A DNA stretch of 64,000 nucleotides from Minwuiaceae bacterium (GCA_028278525.1 JANQEE010000013.1:287398-351397); one strand, 5' to 3'; counted from the stretch's first letter, positions 9,176 through 18,680 are shown. The notes: a model not told the origin generated them from the sequence alone. Program-made: numbers and translations.

Positions 9176-11440
9176 ATGGGCGCCGTTTTTTCATCGACCA
9201 AAGCCATTGTCCTGATCCTCGCCGTGGCGCTTGCTGGCTGCCAGTCTTCCTCCGGCGGCATGAACTGGAGCGGCAATGAGGCGGGCGACGGCGGCCACTA
9301 CACGCTTGCGTCCTTTAACCGCCTCGTATCGGACGGCAAGTTTATCGAAGCGTCGGAACTCTATAACCGCGATACAACCCCGTTCTATCGCGACTTCAAA
9401 AGCAACCGGCCCAGCCTGAAACAGGTGGCGAAGGGCGTGAAAGCCGCGTTCACGCCCAAGCTCCGATCGGCGGAACAGGCGCTTGCCCAGGTGGATTGGC
9501 CGGCCCCGAAAGAACAGTGGCCGTCCGTGGGCGATGCTCTGGCCCAAGCTAAATCCGTCCTGGCCGACTACAAGTCGCATAAGGTGCTGGTGCTGGCCAA
9601 GAAGGATTTCCCACCTGCGGACGATCTGACTCAACGGATTCAGGGCTTGGAATACGCTCTCTACATGGGCGCGGAAGCCGCCTACGCGGCGTACGACGAA
9701 AAGTCGGGGCGGGGTTTCTTTGTCGACTATCCGGCCGACTTCGACATTGACGACCGCCGACGGATCGAGGTCGGCGAGTGGGGCAACTACCTCGCCACGG
9801 TCGCGACGACCGGCAAAGCGTCGTGGATGCCCGATGACAAGCGCAAAGAGTTTTCAGAAGTCCGGTACAAGGAACGCCTGGCGGCGGCCAAAGCAGCGGG
9901 GCTGGACGACTTCGCGGCGACGCTGCGCGCGATTGACGAGATGCGGAAAGACGGCTTCGGGATCGCCGATTACGTCGACGCACGGATCCGCTTGATCGAC
10001 ATCACCAGCGAAGCGCTACTGGAGGCCAACCACATCGACTTCACGGTCGGCGTCAATCCGTCGGGCCTCGCGCTCGATGCGGAAGCCGGTAGCCTGGACG
10101 AGGCGCTTTCCGGTCCGCTCGCCGAGGATCTGGATATCGTCGTGATTTACGGCGTGTCCCAGGCCAAGGCGAACCGCCGCATCACGCGCAGCGACAAGGT
10201 CTCGTCGGAATACGAGGCGCAAAAGATGCAAGAGCCGAACCCGGCCTTCGAGTTGGCTAAATTCGAACTCGAACAAGCGCTCAGAGAAGAACGGATCAGA
10301 AAGTTGGAAAACAGTCTGTATTCGTCCAGCGGCTACGGCGGGTCCGATGCCGCCGCACTCGGCGGATTGCTCGGCGGCGCCATCGTCGGCCTGTTCGGCG
10401 GGAAATCGAAGATAGACAAAGCCAAGGAGAAACTGGCCAGCACGCCGCCCTACATCTACCGCTCGATCTACGACCAGTACGAGCTTACCAAAACCACGGT
10501 TACCTCTCGGAAACAGGCGCAAGGCATCTATTACATCGTTGATCGGCGAACCGATAGCTACGTCCGCGATACGCTCGACATCCGCGCCGAGTCTTCGTTC
10601 ACCGTCGTCAAGGGCCTACACCCGAAGGATCGCTACAAATTCAGGCACCGCAGCGGCACCGTCACCGACGACGACATCGCCGCCTTCGAGGAAAGCCCCG
10701 CGCAGGTCGAGCTGACAAAACTGCTCGAGGACGTTGTCGCCGGCAAGGCGAAGCCGAAACCCACCGGCGGACGGACCGCCCTTTTGCAGACGATCGGTGA
10801 GGAAAAACGCCAGGTCGCGGCCGCCTACCGAGCGCAAGGGCGACGCCCCAGCGCCGACCTATACGATGCGCAGCCGATCAATGACGATCGGATCGAGAGC
10901 GTCGTTTACGTCTTGAATCCCGGCATCAGCCGAGGCACCGGCTTTTTCATCCGCGAAGATTTGGTTCTGACCAACCAGCATGTGATCGAAGGCAGCCGCT
11001 TTGTCGAAGTCATCACCCATGGCGGGCAGGAAAGCTTCGGCAAGGTGATCGCTGCTGACGAGAGACTGGACCTTGCTTTGGTCAAGATCGCAGGAAGAGG
11101 CAAACCGGCAAAGCTGTTCAGGGGCCGCACACTGCCTTTGGGCGAAGAAGTACTGGCAATCGGCCATCCACTCGGCCTGGACTTCACGTTCACCCGGGGG
11201 ATTCTAAGCTCGGTCCGGACGATGGAGAGCCTTTCCAAGCCCGACGCCGAAAAGGTGCGGTTCGTTCAGACCGATGCCGCGATCAATTCGGGCAACTCAG
11301 GCGGACCATTGTTCCTGGACGAGTGGGTAATCGGCGTCAACACCTGGTCGTACAATGCAGACGTCGCCGACAATTTGGCGTTCGCGGTTCACTACGCCGA
11401 AGTACGCAACTTCCTGGCCAGGCACGGCGTGACCGATTAA
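9176..11440 (+). CDS. lipoprotein with C-terminal trypsin-like serine protease domain
   Basis: A 754-residue protein starting at the ATG preceded by AAGGAGG. The N-terminus is a lipoprotein signal with lipobox LAGC. Residues of about 25-580 match nothing I recognise and include a glycine-rich hydrophobic stretch near 389-410. The last 170 residues are an S1/Do-like protease domain with His602 (NQHVIEG), Asp632 (RLDLALVK) and Ser708 (NSGNSGGP), so it should be active. The product should be tethered to a membrane in the periplasm. A start at 9113 is possible but would bury the signal sequence. The 196 bp upstream are AT-rich and probably hold the promoter. Confidence 0.85.
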   Translation: MGAVFSSTKAIVLILAVALAGCQSSSGGMNWSGNEAGDGGHYTLASFNRLVSDGKFIEASELYNRDTTPFYRDFKSNRPSLKQVAKGVKAAFTPKLRSAEQALAQVDWPAPKEQWPSVGDALAQAKSVLADYKSHKVLVLAKKDFPPADDLTQRIQGLEYALYMGAEAAYAAYDEKSGRGFFVDYPADFDIDDRRRIEVGEWGNYLATVATTGKASWMPDDKRKEFSEVRYKERLAAAKAAGLDDFAATLRAIDEMRKDGFGIADYVDARIRLIDITSEALLEANHIDFTVGVNPSGLALDAEAGSLDEALSGPLAEDLDIVVIYGVSQAKANRRITRSDKVSSEYEAQKMQEPNPAFELAKFELEQALREERIRKLENSLYSSSGYGGSDAAALGGLLGGAIVGLFGGKSKIDKAKEKLASTPPYIYRSIYDQYELTKTTVTSRKQAQGIYYIVDRRTDSYVRDTLDIRAESSFTVVKGLHPKDRYKFRHRSGTVTDDDIAAFEESPAQVELTKLLEDVVAGKAKPKPTGGRTALLQTIGEEKRQVAAAYRAQGRRPSADLYDAQPINDDRIESVVYVLNPGISRGTGFFIREDLVLTNQHVIEGSRFVEVITHGGQESFGKVIAADERLDLALVKIAGRGKPAKLFRGRTLPLGEEVLAIGHPLGLDFTFTRGILSSVRTMESLSKPDAEKVRFVQTDAAINSGNSGGPLFLDEWVIGVNTWSYNADVADNLAFAVHYAEVRNFLARHGVTD

Positions 11441-11446
11441 AAGCCG

Positions 11447-11908
11447 TCACACCAAAGTCGGTTCCTCGGCGATGTCGCGGCGTTCTTCCAGGTCGAAACG
11501 CTCGGCGTAGATCGGTCGCGCCCCGGTGTTGGGGCCCGGATACTGGGCGAAGAACATGGTCACGCCCTTTTCGGTGCGGAGTTCCAGTTCCACATGCGGG
11601 TCCGGGTGAAAGACCATGGTGCCGGGGCCGTACGTCTTGCCCGCGCATTCGCATTCGCCCTCGATGACGTACCAGACCTGGGCAAAATCGTGCGCGTGGG
11701 TCGGAAAGTGCCCGCCCGGCTCGAAATAGGTGATGCCGCAGAGCGGCTCCGTCGGGCTCTTTTCGCTGGGGTGGAAGGCGATCTTGCCCCACTCTCCAGG
11801 CCAGCGGATCTTCTTCCATTGCAGATCGTCCACATGAACGGCGCGCGCCGGCTCCCGCTCTTCAATTAGCTGTTCGATATGCTTACGCTGTCGCTCTGAC
11901 ATCGTCAT
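11447..11908 (-). CDS. cupin domain protein
   Basis: About 153 residues with a single cupin barrel: the first motif is PTHAHDFAQVWYVIEGE (metal ligands His, His, Glu) and the second is FHPDPHVE. Two ATGs lie close together (11908 and 11902), both downstream of GGAGCG, so the exact start is uncertain; the open frame continues to 11977 without a better signal. It converges with the protease-lipoprotein gene, six bases between the stops. Cupins of this kind are often dioxygenases or sugar-modifying or sensor proteins, and no specific role can be assigned. Confidence 0.82.
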   Translation of the reverse strand: MTMSERQRKHIEQLIEEREPARAVHVDDLQWKKIRWPGEWGKIAFHPSEKSPTEPLCGITYFEPGGHFPTHAHDFAQVWYVIEGECECAGKTYGPGTMVFHPDPHVELELRTEKGVTMFFAQYPGPNTGARPIYAERFDLEERRDIAEEPTLV

Positions 11909-12032
11909 TCGCTCCGAAAACACAGTCCGAACCCCTGAACCGGCTCCATCTTTCCACAAGTGGATGATAGCATTCAAGTAGACGATGTCGACTCGCTACT
12001 GACTAACCTCCTGATTCACAAGGATAAATAGA

Positions 12033-12815
12033 ATGGATTTGAACCTAATCGGGCATAAGGTGTTGATCACCGGCGCGTCCCAGGGCATCGGCCGGGCAGT
12101 CGCCAAGCAGTTGGCTGCCGAGGGCTGCGACCTCTGCCTGGTCGCCCGCTCGGAGGCCGATCTCGCGACCCTTCAGCGCGAAATCGGAGACGCGCATAAC
12201 GTCGCGGTCCACTGCCTGCCGACCGATTTGAGCGTAAGCGCCAACCAGCAGGCGGTGGCGGACCGGTGGCCGGACGTCGATATCCTGGTCAATAACGCGG
12301 GCGCCATTCCCGGCGGTCGGATCGACGAGGTCGACGAAGCGACATGGCGCGCTGCCTGGGACCTGAAGGTGTTCGGCTATATCAACATGACCCGCCACTA
12401 CTACGCGCTGATGAAGGCGCGCGGCAAAGGCGTGATCCTGAACATCATCGGCGCCGGCGGCGAACGCCCCGCGGCGAACTACATCGCCGGCGCGACGGCG
12501 AACGCCGGGCTGATGGCCTTCACCCGCGCGCTCGGCGGCGACAGCGCATCGGACGGCATCCGCGTCGTCGGGCTCAACCCAGGCCCGGTCGCGACCGACC
12601 GGCTGGTCCGTTTGATGCGCACGCTGGCCGAGGAGAAGTTCGGCGACGCGGAACGGTGGGAGGAAATCGTCACGCCTCTGCCCTTCGGGCGCGCCGCCAC
12701 GTCGGAAGAGATCGCCAACATGACGGCGTTTCTGGTGTCCGAGCTTTCGGCTTATACATCCGGCACCATCGTCACCATCGATGGCGGCCATTCCAACCGC
12801 GGCTCGCTGATGTAG
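12033..12815 (+). CDS. SDR-like oxidoreductase lacking the YxxxK catalytic lysine
   Basis: A 260-residue Rossmann protein with TGASQGIG (13-20), NNAG (87-90) and a normal C-terminal GTIVTIDGGH. The active site is unusual: Tyr150 is present in NYIAGA, but the lysine four residues on is Ala154, and the usual serine position before it is non-serine in NIIGAGGERP. Nucleotide binding is therefore expected, but ordinary SDR hydride-transfer chemistry is not. The start ATG lies in a short AT-rich leader after the divergent cupin gene. The next gene begins 39 bp downstream. Confidence 0.88.
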   Translation: MDLNLIGHKVLITGASQGIGRAVAKQLAAEGCDLCLVARSEADLATLQREIGDAHNVAVHCLPTDLSVSANQQAVADRWPDVDILVNNAGAIPGGRIDEVDEATWRAAWDLKVFGYINMTRHYYALMKARGKGVILNIIGAGGERPAANYIAGATANAGLMAFTRALGGDSASDGIRVVGLNPGPVATDRLVRLMRTLAEEKFGDAERWEEIVTPLPFGRAATSEEIANMTAFLVSELSAYTSGTIVTIDGGHSNRGSLM

Positions 12816-12854
12816 CTCTAGGCGGCGGCTGGCCCCGCCGCTAGCATTGCGGAC

Positions 12855-13658
12855 ATGCGAATCCTTCGTCTTCTCGCACTCCTGGCTTTGGCGTGGCCCG
12901 CAGGTCCGGCGACGGCCGCGGACGCCGCGTTCGACATGGTCGAAATCCTCGGCGGCGATTTCACGATGGGCGACCCGGCCGGCGAACCGGACGAAAAGCC
13001 GCGCCCGGTTACGGTTGCGCCATACCGCATGATGCGCCACGAGGTCACCAACCGTCAGTTCGCCCGCTTCGTGGCGGAGAGCGGCCATCGGACCGACCCG
13101 GAGAAGTCCGGCAAAGGGTATGTGTGGACGTCCCGGTGGCAACTGGTTGACGGGGCCGACTGGCGGCGGCCGCATGGGCCGGGCGACAATGCCGCCGACC
13201 GCGACGACCACCCGGTGCTGCAGGTATCGGCCCGGGACGCGGCCGCTTTCTGTGCGCATTACGGCATGCGCCTGCCGACCGATCCGGAATGGGAATTCGC
13301 GGCGCGCGGAACCGACGGTCGGCGCTTTCCCTGGGGCGACTTGGCCCCGGCGCAGGACGGATCGGGCCTGGCCAATTTCGGCACCGTGCCCTGCTGCGCG
13401 CCGGACGGAACGGACGGCTACCGTACGACCGCGCCGGTCGGCAGTTTTCCCGCCGGCATGTCGCCCTTCGGCCTGTTGGACATGGCCGGCAACGTTTGGG
13501 AATGGACGTCGAGCTTCCATCCCGGCGAACCGGGCAAGATTTCGCTGCGCGGCGGCGGCTGGGGCAACAACCCCTACTGCCTGCGCGTTTCCTACCGGCA
13601 CAGTAACCCGCCGGATATCGGCTTGAACATGGTCGGATTTCGCTGCGCCGCCGGCTGA
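12855..13658 (+). CDS. exported SUMF1/FGE-fold protein (formylglycine-generating-enzyme family)
   Basis: 267 residues: a Sec signal peptide (1-21), then one sulfatase-modifying-factor domain with EILGGDFTMGD, HEVTNRQFARFV, RLPTDPEWEFAARG and DMAGNVWEW, the landmarks of the family. True FGE uses a cysteine pair (Cys336/Cys341 in human) to bind copper. Here only the second position seems retained, in NNPYCLR, while the first is asparagine, and export of the protein is also atypical. It is more likely a non-FGE member of the fold, used in other bacteria for binding or different oxidations. It sits between the SDR and the NUDIX gene on the same strand. Confidence 0.88.
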   Translation: MRILRLLALLALAWPAGPATAADAAFDMVEILGGDFTMGDPAGEPDEKPRPVTVAPYRMMRHEVTNRQFARFVAESGHRTDPEKSGKGYVWTSRWQLVDGADWRRPHGPGDNAADRDDHPVLQVSARDAAAFCAHYGMRLPTDPEWEFAARGTDGRRFPWGDLAPAQDGSGLANFGTVPCCAPDGTDGYRTTAPVGSFPAGMSPFGLLDMAGNVWEWTSSFHPGEPGKISLRGGGWGNNPYCLRVSYRHSNPPDIGLNMVGFRCAAG

Positions 13659-13679
13659 TATTTTATACTGGAGTCGACG

Positions 13680-14303
13680 ATGCATGAACCGACTTGGCTG
13701 ACATGGGCCCGGGAACTTCAGGCGATTGCCCAGACCGGCCTGACCTACGCCAAGGATAAATTCGACATCGAACGCTACGAGGCCGTTCGCGACCTGGCGT
13801 CGCGGATGATGGCGGCGGGCTCCGACACGGATGCGCAGAAGATCGCCGCGTTGTTCGAACAGGAAGCCGGCTACGCGACACCGAAAATAGACGTGCGCGC
13901 GGCGGTGTTCCGCGACGACGAAATCCTGCTGGTGAAGGAGGAAACCGACGGCAAATGGGCGCTGCCGGGCGGATGGGGCGACGTCAACCAGTCGGCGAGC
14001 GACTGCGTCGTGCGCGAGGTGGAGGAGGAATCCGGCTTCCGGGTGCGGGCCACGAAGCTCGCCGCCGTCTACGACCGCGCCAAACACCCGCACCTGCCGC
14101 CGATGCCGTTCTATTGCTACAAGATGTTCTTTCTGTGCGATCTGATCGGCGGCGAAGCGAGAACCAGCATCGAGACCACCGACGTCGGCTTCTTCGCCGC
14201 CGACGCGCTGCCGGAGTTATCGGTCGGCCGCGTGCTCGACTATCAGATCGCCCGCATGTTCGAGCACAGGCGGCACCCGGAGATGCCGACGGATTTCGAC
14301 TAA
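13680..14303 (+). CDS. NUDIX hydrolase with N-terminal helical domain
   Basis: 207 residues. The first 65 form the short helical extension seen in ADP-ribose/CDP-choline pyrophosphatase-like NUDIX enzymes. The NUDIX box spans about 98-120 and keeps the REVxEExGF core (REVEEESGF), but the first glutamate of the consensus GX5E is Gln. It would hydrolyse a nucleoside diphosphate linked to another moiety in the cytoplasm; the substrate is unknown. The ATG follows GGAG and lies 21 bp after the SUMF1-type gene. A GC-rich imperfect hairpin lies downstream before the convergent RND gene. Confidence 0.9.
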   Translation: MHEPTWLTWARELQAIAQTGLTYAKDKFDIERYEAVRDLASRMMAAGSDTDAQKIAALFEQEAGYATPKIDVRAAVFRDDEILLVKEETDGKWALPGGWGDVNQSASDCVVREVEEESGFRVRATKLAAVYDRAKHPHLPPMPFYCYKMFFLCDLIGGEARTSIETTDVGFFAADALPELSVGRVLDYQIARMFEHRRHPEMPTDFD

Positions 14304-14324
14304 CAGGCTGCTATCGGGCTAAGG

Positions 14325-14380
14325 CGATCAAGCGCCCTCTAAAGCCCCTCTCCCCCTCAAGAGGGCGAGGGCTATAGTCC
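14325..14380. terminator. imperfect GC-rich hairpin between convergent genes
   Basis: The gap between the NUDIX stop (14303) and the RND pump stop (14386) holds an imperfect inverted repeat, AGCCCCTCTCCCCCTC against AGAGGGCGAGGGCT. With genes converging on it from both sides, a bidirectional terminator is the simplest reading. There is no clear U-tract on either side, so confidence is low. Confidence 0.35.
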
Positions 14381-14385
14381 GCCCG

Positions 14386-17300
14386 CTACGCCGCCTTCTG
14401 CGGCGACGGCACCCGGAACAGAATCGTATACAGCACCGGCACCACGACCATCGTCAGCAGGGTGCCGAAGCTCAACCCCGCCATGATCGTGACCGCCAGG
14501 CCGATCCAGAAGACGTCCTGCAACAGGGGAATGACGCCCAGCACCGTCGTCGCCGCCGCCAGCGCGACCGGCCTGAGGCGGGATACCGCCGCCTCCACCA
14601 CGGCATCGTAGCGGCTCTTGCCCTCGGCAAGCTCCAGATTGACCTGGTCCAGCAAAACGATGGCGTTCTTGATCATCATGCCGGCGAGGCTCATGCCCCC
14701 AAGCAGGGCGACGAAACCGAACGGCGTGCCGGTAAACAGCAGGCCCGCGGTTATGCCGATTATTGCGAAGGGTATCGTCAGGAAGATGATGATCGGCGGC
14801 CGGAACGCGTTGAACAGCCCGACGATGATCAGCGCCATCAGGACGACGGCGGGCACGATCCCGGGTATCAGAGATTGCTGGGCATCCCGCGACCCTTCGT
14901 ATTCCCCGCCCCATTCCAGGGTATAGCCGGGCGGCAGCTCGATCTCGGCGATCCGGCCGACCACGTCGGCGCGCAAGGTCGGGAAGGTTTCCCCGACGAT
15001 GGGATTGGCCTGCACCTTGATGGTGCGGCGGCGGTCCCGGCGCCAGATCAGCGGATCCTCCCAGCTTGTACCGACGCCGTCCGTCACTTGGGAAAGCGGC
15101 ACCGTCCGGGTCGCCTGGGCCGGCTGGACCTGCAGCACATCCAGGCCGCCGACATTCTGGCGTTCCTGCTCCACCTGCCGCAGCACGATCGGGATCAGAT
15201 CGTCCGCTTCCCGATACAGGCCGATGGTGCGGCCGTCGAAGGCGCGTTTCGTCGTCTTGGCGATATCGTCCCGGGTCACCGACGCCCAGCGCGCCCGCTC
15301 CTGGTTATAGACCGGCACCACCTTCTGAACCCGTTGGCGCCAGTCCGTCCTGGTGTAAGCCGTGTAGGGGCTCTCTTCCAGAATCGCGATCACGTCGTCG
15401 GCCAGTCCGCGCAGAACGTTCGGATCCGCCACGGCAGGGCCGCTGATGCGGGTTTCCAGTTTGAACGTGTTGGATGGGCCGACGCCGAACAGCCGGAGCG
15501 GTATCAGCGCCTGCGGCTGGTTCTCGCTCAACCACGGATCCAGCTCCGTGACCAACGGCGCGATGTCGTCGAGTTCATGCATGTTGACGACCAGTTGAGC
15601 GTAGGACTGATAAGGATTCTCCGGCTCCACCGGCAGATAGAAGCGCGGCGGCCCGGCGCCGATGAAGGTCGCGACGCTCGCCACCCGCTCGTCGCCGAGC
15701 AGTTTTTGCTCGATCGCCTCCAGATCGGCCTCGACCTGCTCGATGCGGGTCCCTTCCGGCGCCCAATAATCGACCATGAATTTGGTCATCGACGAATCCG
15801 GGAAGAACAGTTGCTTCACGCCGCCGAACCCGACAATCGAGGCGCCCAACAGCAACACCATGCCGCCCATGGTGAACCAGCGACGCCGGATCGCCGTTCC
15901 CAGAACACCGCGGAAAAGCGCATAGAACCGTCCGCCGTAGGGATCGGCGGCCCCCTCCCCCGACTTCGGCGGCGGCAGCATGTCGAGGCACTGCAGCGGC
16001 GTGACCGTGACGGACACCACCCAGCTTACCAGCAGCGAGATCGCGACCACGGTGAACAGGGTGCGGCAGTATTCGCCGGCGTCTTCGGTCGAGGCGAAGA
16101 TCGGATAGAAGGCCATCACCGCGACGACCGTCGCGCCAAGCAGCGGCCAGGACGGTTGCGATGCGGCTTCGATAGCCGCCTGCACCCGGTTCATGCCGCG
16201 TTGGACGCGTACGACGAATCCGTCCGCTACGACGATGGCATTGTCGACCATCATGCCGAGCGCGATGACCAGCGCGCCAAGCGACATCCGCTGCAGGTCG
16301 ATGCCGAACGCCGCCATCAGCATGAAGCTGCCGAGGATCGTCACGACCAGCGCCGTGCCGATGATCAGGCCGAGGCGCCAGCCCATGAAAATCGCCAGCA
16401 CCACGAGCACGATGCCGACCGCCTCGGCGAAGCTGATCAGGAAATTGTTCACCGCCTCGTCGACAATGTCCGATTGCCAGTGGACCCGCTGGACCTCGAT
16501 CCCAAGCGGCAACAACTGGGTAAGCTCGTCCAGCCGGCTGTCGATCCGCCGCCCGACATCGACGATATTCACGCCGGACGCATTGGTGATCGATATGCCG
16601 AGGGCCGGCAGGCCGTTGAACCGCATCAGCGTGAAGGGCGGGTCGAGATACCCCGGCCGCACGTCGCCGATATCGCGGATGCGGATGAGTTCCGCCGCGC
16701 GGCGCAACCCGCCGTCGGCGGCGGGATTCTGCAGACTGTCGGTCAGGGACGGCCGAAGCGTCAGCTGGCCGATATCCTGCGGCGATTCGAACTGCCCGGT
16801 GGGCGCGATGCGCAGCCGTTGATCCTGGACATTCAGGTTGCCGGCGTCGACGACGACGTTCTGCTGCTGCAGCGTCTGTTCCAGGCTGGTGTCGCTGAAT
16901 CCGAGTTGGGTCAATTGGGTCTGCGAGACGTCCAGGTAGATTACCTTCTGCTGCACGCCCCACAGATCCACCCTGGCGACGCCGTCGACCAGGCTGAGGT
17001 CCTTTTTCAGGTCCTTCGCGTACTGCTCCAGTTCGGAATAGCTGAAGCCGTCGCCGGTGATTGCAAGCTGGAAGCCGAACACGTCGCCGAAATCGTCGCC
17101 GACATCCGGCCGGCCGGCGCCGGGCGGCAGCGTTTCCTCCACATCGCGTACCTTGCGGCGCACGGTATCCCAGATCTGCGGCAGTTGGTCGGACCAGTAT
17201 TCCGACTTGATGTTGACCTTGATCAACGAGAAGCCGGCGCGCGAGTAGGATTCCAGGTAATCGAGTTCGGGCAGTTCCTGTAACGCCAGTTCGATCCGGT

Positions 17301-17493
17301 CGGTGACCTCCAGCTCGACTTCCTCGGGACTGGCGCCCGGATAGGTCGTCGTGACGACAGCGGTCTTGATCGAGAATTCGGGGTCTTCCAACTGCCCGAG
17401 ACTGAAGAAAGCCGCGATGCCGCCAAGGATAATCAGGAAGGTGGCGAAGTAGGTGACGACCTTCTTTTCGATCGCGATTGCGGCAAGGGTCAT
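14386..17493 (-). CDS. RND family efflux transporter permease (inner-membrane pump)
   Basis: A 1035-residue HAE-type RND pump with the AcrB/MdtB-like layout: one N-terminal transmembrane helix, a large periplasmic loop, a helix bundle, a second periplasmic loop and a C-terminal helix bundle. The N-terminus has the family hallmarks DPEFSIKTAVVTTTYPGASP and EEVELEVTDRIE. Proton-relay aspartates are expected around the segment ALGMMVDNAIVVADG. It starts 12 bp after the adaptor gene with AGGAG upstream, so the two are one operon. No outer-membrane TolC-type gene is nearby; the pump probably borrows a distant one. Confidence 0.93.
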   Translation of the reverse strand: MTLAAIAIEKKVVTYFATFLIILGGIAAFFSLGQLEDPEFSIKTAVVTTTYPGASPEEVELEVTDRIELALQELPELDYLESYSRAGFSLIKVNIKSEYWSDQLPQIWDTVRRKVRDVEETLPPGAGRPDVGDDFGDVFGFQLAITGDGFSYSELEQYAKDLKKDLSLVDGVARVDLWGVQQKVIYLDVSQTQLTQLGFSDTSLEQTLQQQNVVVDAGNLNVQDQRLRIAPTGQFESPQDIGQLTLRPSLTDSLQNPAADGGLRRAAELIRIRDIGDVRPGYLDPPFTLMRFNGLPALGISITNASGVNIVDVGRRIDSRLDELTQLLPLGIEVQRVHWQSDIVDEAVNNFLISFAEAVGIVLVVLAIFMGWRLGLIIGTALVVTILGSFMLMAAFGIDLQRMSLGALVIALGMMVDNAIVVADGFVVRVQRGMNRVQAAIEAASQPSWPLLGATVVAVMAFYPIFASTEDAGEYCRTLFTVVAISLLVSWVVSVTVTPLQCLDMLPPPKSGEGAADPYGGRFYALFRGVLGTAIRRRWFTMGGMVLLLGASIVGFGGVKQLFFPDSSMTKFMVDYWAPEGTRIEQVEADLEAIEQKLLGDERVASVATFIGAGPPRFYLPVEPENPYQSYAQLVVNMHELDDIAPLVTELDPWLSENQPQALIPLRLFGVGPSNTFKLETRISGPAVADPNVLRGLADDVIAILEESPYTAYTRTDWRQRVQKVVPVYNQERARWASVTRDDIAKTTKRAFDGRTIGLYREADDLIPIVLRQVEQERQNVGGLDVLQVQPAQATRTVPLSQVTDGVGTSWEDPLIWRRDRRRTIKVQANPIVGETFPTLRADVVGRIAEIELPPGYTLEWGGEYEGSRDAQQSLIPGIVPAVVLMALIIVGLFNAFRPPIIIFLTIPFAIIGITAGLLFTGTPFGFVALLGGMSLAGMMIKNAIVLLDQVNLELAEGKSRYDAVVEAAVSRLRPVALAAATTVLGVIPLLQDVFWIGLAVTIMAGLSFGTLLTMVVVPVLYTILFRVPSPQKAA

Positions 17494-17505
17494 CGCGTTA
17501 CGCTC

Positions 17506-18624
17506 CTACTGGCCTAGAATCCGAACCTGCTGACCTTCCTTTATCGAATTTACGCCGGCAACCACAATCCACTCGCCGGGCTTGAGTCCGTCGGTAATCT
17601 CGATGCCGTGGTCCGTCAGTTGCCCGGTCCGCACGTCGCGGCGCGACACCTGCTTGCTGGCATCGTCGATCACCCAGACGGCGGTGGCGTCGGACCCACC
17701 GGCGTTGAACGTCGCCGCAACCGGAATCTCGACCGTCGCGATACCCTGGGCCTCCAGGACTTGCCTTGCATTGCCGGTCGCCTTTCCGGCCATCCCCGGC
17801 AGCACCGTGACGCCCTGCGGCTGATCCATGATCAGGGTGACGGGAAATGTTCGGGTCGTTTCCGACGCCTCGGTGCCGATTTCTTTGATCTCCGCCGGAA
17901 CCGTCATATCGGGGAACGCATCGAACACGACTCGGATGTCTTCGACGTTCGGCGTGAAGGAAATCAGATTCTCCGGGATATCGATCGTCATCTCGATGCG
18001 CGAGGTGTCGACGACACGCAGGATCTGCTGCTGGGCGCGCACGTCTTCGAAATTGTCGACGTATGTGGCAACGACGCGCCCACTGAACGGCGCCAGCAGT
18101 TTGGTGTAGTCGAGATCGAGTTCGGACCGCGCGAGTTGCGCCCGATAGGCGGCGAGATCGGCCCGCGCCTTTTTCAGTTCGGCCGTCCGGATGTCCAACC
18201 GCGCGCCGCTCACATGACCTTGCTTGAACAAAGTCTCGTCCCGTTTGTACTGCTGTTCCGCGTTGGCCAACGTCGCTTCGCCGCGCGAGACATTGGCGGC
18301 GATGCGATCGGCCTCGGACTTGTAGGGGGCGGCGTCCAGCTCGGCGACGACATCGCCTTCCTTGACCTCGTCGCCGACAACCACGGGAAACGACAGCAAT
18401 TGGCCGGACACGCGGAATGAAAGCGACACTTCCTGCGTCGCTTTCGCGCGACCGGCGAACCACCGATTGCCGAGTTCCCCGATATCGCTGACCCGCACCG
18501 CCTTGACCGGGCGCGGCTGATCGGCGGATTTGGTTGCTTCCGATTCCTGACAGGCTGTTAGAAAAAATGCCGACAACAAGATTGCCGAACATGCTGGATA
18601 GGAAAGCCTCGACCTGTTTGCCAT
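17506..18624 (-). CDS. RND efflux periplasmic adaptor (membrane fusion protein)
   Basis: A 372-residue HlyD/AcrA-type adaptor. It has a lipoprotein signal ending in the lipobox LTAC, a barrel-sandwich domain, an alpha-hairpin coiled coil around residues 105-170 and the beta-barrel with LDYTKLLAPFSGRVV. It would bridge the RND pump encoded 12 bp downstream to an outer-membrane channel. No regulator gene sits beside it, but the upstream gap contains TTCGAA-type inverted repeats that could bind one. Confidence 0.92.
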   Translation of the reverse strand: MANRSRLSYPACSAILLSAFFLTACQESEATKSADQPRPVKAVRVSDIGELGNRWFAGRAKATQEVSLSFRVSGQLLSFPVVVGDEVKEGDVVAELDAAPYKSEADRIAANVSRGEATLANAEQQYKRDETLFKQGHVSGARLDIRTAELKKARADLAAYRAQLARSELDLDYTKLLAPFSGRVVATYVDNFEDVRAQQQILRVVDTSRIEMTIDIPENLISFTPNVEDIRVVFDAFPDMTVPAEIKEIGTEASETTRTFPVTLIMDQPQGVTVLPGMAGKATGNARQVLEAQGIATVEIPVAATFNAGGSDATAVWVIDDASKQVSRRDVRTGQLTDHGIEITDGLKPGEWIVVAGVNSIKEGQQVRILGQ

Positions 18625-18638
18625 TTTGCGGACTCTTT

Positions 18639-18680
18639 CTTTTTCGAGCGCATTAACGCGACTTTAGTTCGAAAAGATAG
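18639..18680. promoter_or_regulatory. inverted repeat upstream of the RND operon
   Basis: The 167 bp before the adaptor start contain an imperfect inverted repeat, TCTTTTTCGAG ... TTCGAAAAGA, spanning about 18639-18680. A second TTCGAA lies inside ATTCGTATTCGAAT near 18745. Repeats of this sort in front of RND operons are often TetR-type operators. No regulator gene is adjacent, so the assignment is tentative. Confidence 0.35.

Noticed and set aside
14875..17283. An 802-codon plus-strand open frame opposite the RND pump gene
   Set aside because: It is a GC-rich antisense shadow with histidine/arginine-rich, low-complexity content; the minus-strand pump gene is unmistakable.
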